From Plasmodium coatneyi (Eukaryota; Apicomplexa; Aconoidasida; Haemosporida; Plasmodiidae): DNA of 64,000 bases. The stretch covers positions 477,501-541,500 of the forward strand of contig NC_033565.1 of assembly GCF_001680005.1 (NCBI RefSeq), in the 5' to 3' direction. Shown here one piece after another: positions 1 to 10,324 of this stretch (the stretch's first letter is position 1; every line of letters begins with the position of its first letter). Under the pieces are notes generated by a model, which saw nothing but the letters and a program-made list of their open reading frames with translations, was not told where the DNA came from and ran no database searches. The position numbers were made by a program, and so were the translations under genes.

Positions 1-250
1 GAAAAATATTTTTGTCCAACCTGCCACCAAAGGAGGAGCCAAAAAGGAGCAGGGAAAGCGCAGATAGGGGGGAAACGGACAGCAAAAGGGAAGCAGCAAG
101 GGGGGTATCAAAGGCGTTGGCAACCCCCAAGCCGAAAGGATAAGTGCCAACACGTTGCCATAAAAATTGTGCTCACCCGTTTAACAACATTGCCGAAGTG
201 TGTGCACACGACTACTTGTTCAAACCAATTATAAGATAAAGCAAGATAGA

Positions 251-1636
251 ATGGCTTTAATAAACTTCAAGGAAAGAATCCACATTTTGTTAAAGCTAAA
301 GGAGTCGCTAATTCCCCAGGTTGACGGGAATTTTGTAAAGGATTGGGAAGCGGAAGCAATGAATTACCAAGTGACTAGCGAAAATATTATAATACACTTG
401 AAGGACATATATTTTATAGAAGGATTAATTACGCCCATTTCAGCACAGCTAACCTTTTTGAGAATCAATTTACTGAATTATGTAAATATGTCAGAAAAGG
501 AAAAAGATAAATTTAAAAGACTGTACGTATTGGCAGCCCTTGGATTAATTGCCAAGCTGAAACTTATTTTATTCTTTTCGACGTATATTAATGCAAGGGA
601 AAATAATCGCAGCAAGAATTTCCCAGTTTTTAGCGAAAATTATTATAACCTAGGACAGTACAACTGTGAAAGAAATTATGAGGACAAACTGAATTTGACT
701 AATAATCCTTGTGATCATTGTGTGAATAATGAAGACGAGAAGAATGGTTCCTCTTTTAACCATGGGGACGATTATTACAGCCAGTTCCATTCATGCACGG
801 ATGATTATAAGGAGAACGTTTTTAACATAATGGCCCTCAACAACATAGTGAACGGCAATTCGCACTTGGGTAATGACAAAAACGTCAGTGACAGTGAATA
901 CGTGGACAACACGGTAGGCATCTACGACAGCTGCGTCGACATGAGTACCAAGCGCATGAGCAGCAACCACGTCGGCATGAACAATGTTGGAGGTAACCAT
1001 GTTGGTGGTAACCATGTTGGTGGTAACCATGTTGGTGGTAACCATATCAGTGGTAACCATATCAATGGTAACCACGTCAATGGCAACCACGTCAATGGCA
1101 ACCGAATCGGCAGTAACCACCATAGCCACAACAACTTAATGGGAAACCACGTCGGTGGAGGCCAGTACAACGCACTACTCCCTCAAAGCGCAGAAGAATA
1201 CCCATCCAACGTGATGACCCACTTTGCAGTGGACAAGAATGAAGGTCTGCAAAACATCCCAGCCGCCACGTCAAAAAAGAGAGCCGCGCAAATGACACAA
1301 AGCCAAAACAAAACAGGAAACTTTTTAAAAAACTCACACACTTTAAATGGAATAAAAAATGGCATCAACGAACGCATGCAAAATTACAATGAACAAATAA
1401 ACAATGAAGCACAGCGCTTCTTGCAACAAAACCAAGACCAAATATCCAAGTACATAAATAATATACACCAAAGCATTCATTCAAACCATGAAAATGGAGA
1501 ATTCAACAGCCGGAAATCGAACTTAAGCAACTATTACGATAATGACAACAGTCAGGAAAATAACATCCTTCAATCCTACACGAATAAAATTTATGGCTTA
1601 AGTGATAATGTGTATAAGAATAGCTACTTTTTATGA
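251..1636 (+). CDS. Conserved Plasmodium protein of unknown function with GGNHV-type repeats
   Basis: A single open frame ends at TGA 1634-1636. I chose the ATG at 251 (MALINFKERIHILLK), since the residues before it are not conserved-looking, but the frame stays open back to an ATG at 200 (17 more residues). About the first 115 residues look globular: mixed helix and strand, a hydrophobic helix near residues 85-120 (YVLAALGLIAKLKLILFFS). The rest is low complexity and polar, rich in Asn, His, Gly and Ser, with a tandem five-residue repeat (G-G/N-N-H-V/I) at about residues 247-291. I do not recognise the family, so no function is offered. The helix near residue 100 could be a membrane segment or a buried helix. 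The gene is convergent with SMC6. The first 250 bases of the window show no splice acceptor or other gene; they are probably its 5' leader, though an upstream exon outside the window cannot be excluded. Confidence 0.7.
   Translation: MALINFKERIHILLKLKESLIPQVDGNFVKDWEAEAMNYQVTSENIIIHLKDIYFIEGLITPISAQLTFLRINLLNYVNMSEKEKDKFKRLYVLAALGLIAKLKLILFFSTYINARENNRSKNFPVFSENYYNLGQYNCERNYEDKLNLTNNPCDHCVNNEDEKNGSSFNHGDDYYSQFHSCTDDYKENVFNIMALNNIVNGNSHLGNDKNVSDSEYVDNTVGIYDSCVDMSTKRMSSNHVGMNNVGGNHVGGNHVGGNHVGGNHISGNHINGNHVNGNHVNGNRIGSNHHSHNNLMGNHVGGGQYNALLPQSAEEYPSNVMTHFAVDKNEGLQNIPAATSKKRAAQMTQSQNKTGNFLKNSHTLNGIKNGINERMQNYNEQINNEAQRFLQQNQDQISKYINNIHQSIHSNHENGEFNSRKSNLSNYYDNDNSQENNILQSYTNKIYGLSDNVYKNSYFL
988..1123 (+). 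repeat. 15-bp in-frame tandem repeat inside the coding region
   Basis: About nine copies of a 15-base unit close to GGTGGTAACCATGTT encode G-G-N-H-V and variants (S/N-G-N-H-I/V). The first copies are almost identical at DNA level and the later ones have drifted, as expected from recent slippage at the 5' end of the array. The same repeats create spurious antisense open frames rich in Met-Val-Thr. Confidence 0.9.
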
Positions 1637-2983
1637 CACGGGGAAATGGAGCATTGTGAGAATTTCATGATTCGTTGAAATGTCTTCTTCGTGTTCCTTC
1701 TGATCAGTTGAGAGATCGCCAGTAAGGACGGAAAGATGGGAAAAGAAAAAAAAAACGAAGCGCGTATCGTGTAATATACACGTATGACCACCTCCAAATT
1801 TCACCGTCGGAGGTATCATCACGTAGTTGGGATCTCTGACCTGGAGTAATTTTTGTTTTTCCACCCATGTTGCCTTTCATTTTTGCCACTATGCCACTGC
1901 GATACCATTGCAATTGTTGTCCTTTTTTGTTTTTTTTTTTTTCCCCTTCCACCCCTGCGCTCTTTCAATGTTATTCATAAAATCTTTTAAAGTGTGATAT
2001 AGTTCCATCACGTACTATACAAAGAAAAAAAAAAAAAATTTCTTTAATTTGTTTTAAGACTTTTAATTTCCCAGTTGTCTAAATTTCGTTTAACAAATCG
2101 TGTTTATAAAAATATTTCCTAATCGCGCGAGAGTGTTCCCTTTTTACGCTTTTTCCATTTCGATATTCTATCCCTTCGCTTTTTTTTCACTTATTTTTTT
2201 CCTTTTTTTGAATATCCCCCCACCTTAATAGTACTAATTTTAAAATGCCAAACGCATGCCTAATGTGTGATGTCGCATGTGCAAATTAACTTGTACGCTG
2301 TGCCAGTCCTGGTGTGTACGTACCCATAGTATCCTCGAGATATCAGTTTAATTTTTTTTTTTTTTTTTTTAAACAATTTGTCGTCTTTTTCTCATTTAAC
2401 GTTTCATCAAATTAACATTATTAACAGTGAAAGATTTATTGTTCCCTTTAGAGGTGGTTCCACCCGTTGTTGTTGTGTCCCTCTGGGCGGCGAATGTATC
2501 GCTGTGTTGCAGCGTGTAATGGATAAGCCCACAGAGTAAATAAATGTGACGGTTTTCTTATCAATTGAGAAAGCCAAAGGCATGCTTGACCGTGTGATCA
2601 TTTAAAATGTTACATATTTTCCTTTTTTGAAAGCGCAAAATTGAGCAATTGTTTATTGACAGTGTTTTTGTAAAACTGTGTACTTGTACACACAAACACG
2701 AAAAAAAGAAAAAAAAAAAGAGGAAAATAGGAAGAAGCAACTAAACGAATGGGCGACAAACCATTCGGGGCCATACGCGCTCACGTACGACCACACCATT
2801 TAATAATTCGGTTTATCAAGGAAGAAAACAACTTAAACATAAAAAAAAGGAATTGTGGGAAAAAAAAAAAAAAAAAAAAAACATACTTTTTTAATTCAAA
2901 TGTTCAGGACAAATTTAATATTTTGGCCTTCCTCTCCTTGGCATCTCCTGCAAAGGGGGTAAAAAAAAAGGATTCACGCATTT
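1637..2983. other. Convergent intergenic region between gene 1 and SMC6
   Basis: Non-coding DNA holding the 3' ends of two convergent genes. It has several poly(T)/poly(A) runs (2351-2370, 2862-2881) and no open frame with coding character. Confidence 0.7.
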
Positions 2984-5900
2984 TCATTTAAACATGCGCA
3001 ACTCCTTGGATGGGATTAAAGCTGGCAAGCATAGCAATGTGTTGCAAAGAGGGCAGTTTTACTAACATCTTTATCCCTTATGCGTAGACACAAACACTAC
3101 TGCACTGCTCAACGCATGTCTTACCTAAAAACAACTCCGTTATTTCGATGTGCGGCGTGATGAAGAAGTACTGCTTGTCGTTGTTCTGTTCTATGAATTC
3201 ACAAAAGCGCTGCATGCTGATGAGGATGGTGTGGGAAAAAAAAAAAAATAATATGTGTGCGCGTTTTTGCAAATGTTGCAATGTGTCTTTCATGGGAGGG
3301 CAAAATGCGGGTAAGCACTTTTATGGACACTCCACAGTTTCGCATCCCTTCCTGGGGAGTATGTGAACACCGTGGGGATAAAATTGCAACTTCTCTGGTA
3401 AGTCTCCCGGGTAGTTCTCTGCACATTATTTTATTTTATTTATTTTATTTTTTTTTTTGCGCATTTTCCGCCTTACTTCTTCACCCGAGTGAGCTCGTCC
3501 ATGTACACGTCGAGCTCGTCGAAGATGTGGAAGGAAGACGTTTCCGTGAGGGACAAAGATGCCAGGAGGGCCATTTGAATGGTCGACCGCTCCCCACCGG
3601 ACAAGGAGCTGATTTCCATAAAAATATTCTTGGACAAATCTTGATTAATGGAAACCAAAACTTTTAAATTTCTATTCAAATCGTCAAACTCTATTTTGCC
3701 TTGGTAATTGTTCATACTTTTCAGCATATTTTTAAAGTGTGCAGTTATTTGCTCTTTTGTTTTTTTTAAAACGTGACAAAATTTGGATCTTCGCAGCTTT
3801 ATGTTCGCCAAATGCATATCATAGTTATTTTTCAAGTCGTTAATTTGCTTCATTTGTGTGTTGTAACTTTTTTCTTCATTTTCGTACTGCTCAATTAAAC
3901 TGTGGAAATAGTTTTTTATGGAGTTGTCTGTGCCGTCGTTTTGGCTAAAGCCGTTTATTTTAAGCAGCTCCGTGATTTCCTTCTTTTTATCGCACCTTTT
4001 TTTCCACAGCACGTCGGCGTAGTTTTCATCCAGCAGGTCAACGGAGATATGTTCCGCTTCGGCACCATCGTCCGGAGGTTTCCCCGCTGAGTCTTCCTCA
4101 CAACTGTCGCCATCCTTGCTAAACAAATTGTCATGACTTCCCCCAGCTGGAGCCCCACTGGTCCTGATCGTGGTAGTGCTAGTACTACCCCCGGTTAGTA
4201 CCCCCTTTACATATTGGCCCAAATCGCGAAGGGCCTTTATTTCGCTTTCCCTCTTCTTATCACACGAGTTGACAGGAACTTTGCAAGTACTTTCCTCGTT
4301 GTGCATCCCACCCTCGTCCTTCCTCGAGAGGACAAAGAGCTGGTTAAAGGAACTGAGATTTGAGAGGGGAACACGGGTGAAGATGCGCTCCCCCTTGGTT
4401 GCACCGCTGTTCGGATGTTCCACAGTGAAGGTAACACGCACTGTGCCTTCTTCTGCAGCGTCGTCATTTTTTCCTTGCTCAATTGTTTCCTCCTCACTTT
4501 GGTCGTGCCTGGTGCTGTCTTCCCCAAGGGGTTCTTCCACCCCGTTAGGTTTGGTATCTTTCACCTGGTTCTCCTCCCCAGAGCGGTCTATGAGAATGTT
4601 CGTTATCGGCACATTAGCGGTCCTTCCCCTTAGCACCAGGAAAGGACTCTCCAAAAGTGCCTCCGAGATAGGGAACTCATTTGTAAGGTATTCAAAGTAA
4701 ATGTTGTGTAGCTTGTTTATGGCTACTAAGAAATTTCTCTTATTTTTCGAAGCGATTTCATCATTTCTCAGTTTGTCTCGCTCCAGTTTGGTTAAGACTT
4801 CACACAGACTGTTATACTCCTCAATCATGCTAGCGATTTTGTCTTTTTTCTCACTCAAGTAATGAGCATGTGTTGATACTAACCGTTTGTGTGTTAGGCA
4901 AATATCAAGGGTGTTTTTCTTCTTCCCTTCCAGTGTATCTACATACTGATCAATTTCTGTCACATTTTCATTTATTTCATCGATGTCTTTATTTTTTTCT
5001 TTAATTTCTAAGTCCATTTGTTCGGAAAAAATGTCATCATGGTTTTGTATTAGCTCCTCGATATTTCGGTGTTGGTACTTCAGTTCATCCTGCGCATATT
5101 GGCATTTTTTCAAAGACTCGTTTAAACTTTCTAGGACGTTTTTACAAGATAGTAACTTTTTCGACGTCTTCACAATTTCTTCATTCTTTTCTTCCTTCCT
5201 TTTTTCTAACTCGTTCAGATTTTCTTCATTCGTTTTGTAATCTGAATTTGTCACGACATCATCAGGAGGGTGCTGCTTCGTGGACGCGTTTAAGGTTACG
5301 CCATTGGAGTCCCCTACCGTGGCAACTGCCCCATTTGTGACAACATTCGTCCCGTTCTGATGCTTGTGGTCTAGGGTTGTGCCCCCTTCAGTTGCCTTAT
5401 AGAGGGATTTCTCCTCATTGTGCATGTTTAGAAACATGGGCTTTTTGTAGTAGTCATCCTTGGAAGGCTGGTAATGCAATCCCCCGTTCGGTAGCACCTT
5501 CACTACAACAAATTCATCTACCACGTAGATCGACTTAACAATTTTCCTATCGTTTGTTCGTAACAGCTCATGCAATTCTTCCGAATTGTTACACACTAAA
5601 GTTTGCACCACTTTGAAATTATCATGCAGATAGAAGAGCAGCGCAGTTGGAAGAAGATCGACATTCAAAAAGGAGTAAATAGTTTTTCCATTCATTTTGC
5701 TAAGAATCGAGTGAATATTTTGCAGCAGCGTTTTTCTGTTTATATGTTGAAAGGCGTTCGTTACGATTATGCTAATTTTGTTCTTATTTTCTATTTCCAT
5801 GTTACTCAGTTTATTTTTGTCTTCATAACAGCTGACCAGCCAGGAGTAGAAGAGATCCCCTAGATGCTTCTCGATGATGGATAGTACCTTCTCATTCAGG

Positions 5901-8356
5901 ACAGGTTCCCTCAGTCGTATGTATTCGCCCGCTGGTCCTATTGGTTCGTACTTGAATACGAAATCGGGGTTTTCCTCTTTTATATTTGTTTGTTTCACAT
6001 ATTCGTTTTGGACCAGCACGCTGTTCTTCCCCTGGGGAAACAACTCTGGTGGGTAAAGCACAGAGGAGCAAAACTCCTCAGACGAATTGACTATTTTGTA
6101 ATTTTTTAAAATATTACTTCTAACTGAGTATATGTCATACCCATACGTGTATATCTTCCTTTTTATTTGTGTGTTTTTTATTTTTTGAATTTTATTGGAG
6201 TGTATTTTGAGGAGATGCATTTGTTTACTTATCTCCTCGAGCGTATTTTTTCCTTTATTTATGGTGTACTCCATCTCGTAGATTTGGTTTTCCCTTTTGC
6301 TGATTTCGTTACGCAGTTGTGTTTCACGCTCCGTTTCTTCCTTCATTTTTTCATTAATTTTGTCCATCTCAGATTGGTAATTATGCAAATGTTCCTGCAG
6401 GAGGTTTTTATTTTCCTTGGCTTTCTCAAACGAACTTAAATAATTCACAATTTCGTTTTTCCGGTTGGCATATTCATGCTTCAGTTCATTCAGCTGACAA
6501 ATCATGTCTTTGTACTTTTCCACTTTGTCTTGGTTCTTTTTTACAAAAAGGTACACTTCTGTATCCCTTTCGATGACCTTCCTTACATCCATTTTGACAA
6601 GTTCAATTTTCTCCACAAGTCCATTCATCTTTTTCTGTATACTAAAAATTACCTGTTCGTTTTTTAAATTTTCAGACTTTAAATACTCATTGAAGAGAAT
6701 GATGGTATTCTTTAGCAGGTTAAAGAAGACGACCATTTTGTAGCTATTATCCAAATTTTTCAAAATTTCAAATTCACCTTTTAGCATTTCATTTCTTTCC
6801 TTCATTCGCTTCATTTCTTCCACCTGTGGGGATAATTGCGTCTCCTTGTGCTTTATTTGAAGAACGCAATTTTGTAATAACTCATTTTCTTTTTCAATTT
6901 CCGATTCGACTATATCTAGCCCCACTGAATTCATAAAAAATTTGTGCAATGCCTTTTCCGTTATATTACTGAAAAATTGCTTTCCTTTTTCTTGATCCAA
7001 ATACACACACGGGCTTCTTATATTTAGTTTGATAAAGTTGAGGTAGCTATCTATGAATGCCTTTCTTTTTGCACTCCTGTTTGAGTTACGCAGATGCAGT
7101 TGCGAATCCGCTCTGTTCGGTTGACTCCATTTGTGGGGAGTTCCACACGGGGTAGTGTTCGCTCTTCCTGGCGTTTCCCCCTCTAGGGCGTGCACATACA
7201 TGGAACTACCATCCTTCCTGTTTTGTTTCACTCCATAGAGGAAGAATTTACTAGTATGAGCGGACAGAACCCGCTTTACTACAATAATATCTCCGTATAA
7301 TTCCCTCTTATAAGAATTCTTCCCCGAATTGGACAAAAATATTTCTATATAGCAAACTAAATTTTTCTTATTTTTATCGTAATCCTTTATATAATTTGAA
7401 AGGCTGATATCTCTACCTGCGTGCTTTCCTTGACTCCCTAACCCCACTGCAACGGCCTGAGCGATGGCACTTTTTCCTTTTCCGTTTTTTCCAATAATTA
7501 TATTTTTATTTGAGTTGAAAGACATCTCCAAATTTTCATGGTTTAAAAAATTGCGGATTCTCAATTTGATTATTTTCCCCGTGCTTCCGTGGAAGTCCCT
7601 CAGGTCACAATCACGCAGCACATTCGCATCGCTTTCCTTGAGGGGGCTCCCATCCGATAAGTGGTCATCCCGTTCGGCACCGCTATCGAAGCCGTTGTAG
7701 TTACCATTGTCCTCCTCATAGTTCGCGTCTTCCACTTCTTTTTCTTCCTGTTCCCCCTTGAACACACTGTCAATTTGGGAGTGGTATGTAAAAAAATCTT
7801 CCTCTTTGTGGCTCTCCGCATAATCGTCAGCGCTGCTCTGTTTCCCTTTTCCCAATTTTGAGGTTTTTTTTTTCCTCTTCATTCTCCTGCCAGTGGTGGT
7901 ATCCCCACGATGCGGCAGACTAACCTTCATTTCGTCATCTCCACTAGGAGAGTGACCCTTCCTTTTAAACCAGCTGCCATCTGATAAAGAAATGCCGCTG
8001 GAGTGTTCATAGTTACTAATGCTGTCACTGGTTTGCAGGTCTTCATTCTTGCGCGAACGCCCCTTTCGTTTCTCCCTTTTGGCGTCCTTCTCTTCCTCCC
8101 ATTCGTCCGACGTGCCTACTTCGTGTGCATGTCCCCTCCTCCTCTTTCGCTTCCGTTTCCTGCACCTAGACATGCCTTCCTTCCCTTCAAAAAATCCATT
8201 CCTCTCATGCACGTTCGTACCGCTCTCTAACGACGCCGTGCTTCCCGATTCGGAGTTTTTCATGTTATAAGGGGTTGGCGATTTGTCCATTCGGGTGGTG
8301 AACGGCAAGTGGGGGTCACAGCAGGTTGGCTCTTTTCTCCTTCCATGTGACAGCAA
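2984..8356 (-). CDS. SMC6: SMC6: structural maintenance of chromosomes protein 6 (SMC5/6 complex ATPase), three exons
   Basis: Proposed exons are 8356-3477, 3216-3125 and 3021-2984, giving 1669 residues. Exon 1 has a long charged N-terminus (about residues 1-255), the SMC head with Walker A GKNGKGKSA near residue 290, and YLDQEKGKQFF, equivalent to the SMC6-specific V-x-T-Q-E-x-x-K-Q-F. Coiled coils flank a hinge (PIGPAGEYIRLREP near 805). It ends with signature SLSGGERS near 1585 and Walker B HIFDELDVYMDEL near 1612. DELDVYMD is the SMC6 version; SMC5 has DEINQGMD. Exon 1 alone would stop three residues after LTR. A donor AA|GTAAGG joins in phase to CAG|CATGCAGCGC, restoring the helix and QYFFITPHIEI; a second intron adds the final ALIPSKELRMFK. 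SMC5/6 acts in nuclear DNA repair and replication-fork stability. The length, well over the usual 1100, comes from the N-terminal extension and Asn/Lys/Gly-rich inserts near residues 390-420, 1010-1060 and 1290-1470. Another possible start is Met23. Confidence 0.92.
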
Positions 8357-10324
8357 TGTTCTTATACGTTTTTACGCTGACGTTAACTTGGTTATTCTGC
8401 TTAATTGGGTAAGTTTGATTATTCCTTTGGTGTTTCCTTTTTTCCTCTTTCTTAACCAATCCCACGTGGATAAGTTCGCTGCTTGCGCTAGTCTTCCGGA
8501 AGTACCCCCTCCCAATTTAAAAGCGTCACATGTTTAACGATGTAAGCTGCGAGGATGAAAGCCCAAAAGGCCACTCAGTCGAATTGGCGACAAAAAAAAA
8601 AGTCTTACAAAGTGGGTCAAAGGATGGGTCATAAAAATGGGCTGTGCTAATGAGCTATGCGAATTAGAGCGGAAAATAACCACCACAGATCAATGACAAA
8701 AAATTGTTCGCCCATCCAACAAGTAGCCAAAAATGCACACAAAATTGGGGTTCACGTGTGCGTCCCTCTCCTGAAATGGAAACCTCAGAACGGTGGAAAA
8801 AAAAAAGGGGGGGGAAATAAAGCAATCCAATCCAATCGCACACCCAGAAACAGGTCTGCTGTAATTTTCCTTCAAAATAACATTGCGGTCATTCCAAATA
8901 TCGGGTGACAAAAGTAGTTGCCCAGGATTGCAAATCTTCTCTGTGCATGTTTATATTTCGCATCACTCGTACCAGGCACATTTTGCACAAAAAATTCGCC
9001 TCCTTTGCGACGGTTTCAAGTTTTTTCCTTTTTTCACACTTTTTCAAAAAGGAAAAATTCACCACGTGCGGGAGAAAAAAAATTCAAAATACAATTTTCA
9101 AAAACATATCAAAAGAGATAAATTGCCGACGAGTGACCAGTGTATGTATCTGTTTCGCAAGTAGTCCCATATGCGTACACCTCGGAAATTTAAAATAAAA
9201 AAAAAAAAAAAATACACTGGTTATGTCGTCATATGATATCACATCATGCTGTGAAGGAGGAACACCTTAAAAAAGCGCGCTTCACAACTCGTTTACAAAA
9301 GGAATAATGGTAAGGCGTAACTCGCTTCATCCGCTTGGTCTAAAGGTTCGCCTTTTGGCAGTTTTCCAGTGAAGACCTTCCAATTGGTGAGAAATAACCC
9401 CCGTTTGACGCAGCATCAACTGTAATGTAGCACATGCACATATACAATATATACATATATAAATTTATGTATGTATTTTTCCCTCCACAACACACCCGTC
9501 TAGTCTACCTGCGTGTACGTCCATATTTTCACATTTTCACATTTTCACCTTGGGCCGTCCCCCAAGATTCTCCTTATTGAGAAACAATTTAAACATGGCA
9601 TAAAAGTTTTAAAAATTATTAAAAAAAATTTTTTTTTTCAATCTGTTACAATGTAAAAAGAAGAAAAAAAGGGATAACTGTTCTGTGTATGAATGCCTCT
9701 GCCGTGACAAGCGCGAAGTGAAAAATTCTTCAGAATGGTGGGGGCAAAGATGGGTACACATGTTCCTACATTCTCGCAGGCGGGTCATACACGTGCAAGC
9801 ATATGCACATATATATGTATATACGTATGTGCGGCTTAAAACAAATTCGATAACCAGACAAGAGGTGCCAAACATAACGTCATATATATACATATATGCC
9901 TACTTATGTATGTACATACATGTTCGTCCTACGTTGAGAACACCGGAAGCGCCGAGCAAGTACACCCCCATGGGTGCCACTCCTATGCGAACATGTTGCA
10001 TGGGTGATCTGGCACCCTTCTCATGTAGCGGAGCGAATTGTAGTCTTGCCTGGAGATGGGCTCTCTGTGCCTGCCTATCTGGTTCGTTATATCTGCAGGG
10101 GATTCCATTGGAAGCCACATAACTTACAGAGAGCGCCACATGAACACCATCCTTCCCACAGAAAATTAAAAAAACAAGTAGCAGGAAGGCCTCTTCCTAG
10201 TATGTACTACGCTACGTATGCAATTAGCAATCGGATCGCTGACAGAAAAGGGAACGAATTGACTGACAAAGGATTCGATAAAAGGTTCTTCGTTCAATGC
10301 GTTTTCAGTGGACGACCCCTTCAC
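8357..10324. other. Intergenic: SMC6 upstream and ACS10 downstream DNA
   Basis: Both neighbours are on the minus strand, so this holds the SMC6 promoter and the ACS10 3' end. It contains a triplicated ACATTTTC at about 9527-9548 and CATATA/TATGTA alternating runs (9430-9480, 9795-9925). The open frames here, including one of 145 codons at 9685-10122, translate the microsatellites (YIYIYAY) and show no family resemblance. Confidence 0.65.

Noticed and set aside
791..1377. Antisense open frames across gene 1
   Set aside because: They mirror the 15-base repeat and Asn/His-rich codons of the real gene.
3217..3476. A middle coding exon in the SMC6 C-terminal intron
   Set aside because: Joining 3477 directly to 3216 keeps phase and the family spacing between the D-loop arginine and QYFFITP, so no extra exon is needed.
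9685..10122. A 145-codon plus-strand frame downstream of ACS10
   Set aside because: Its residues follow the microsatellite (YIYIYAY) and then Cys/Trp-rich random sequence, without a family match or conserved start.
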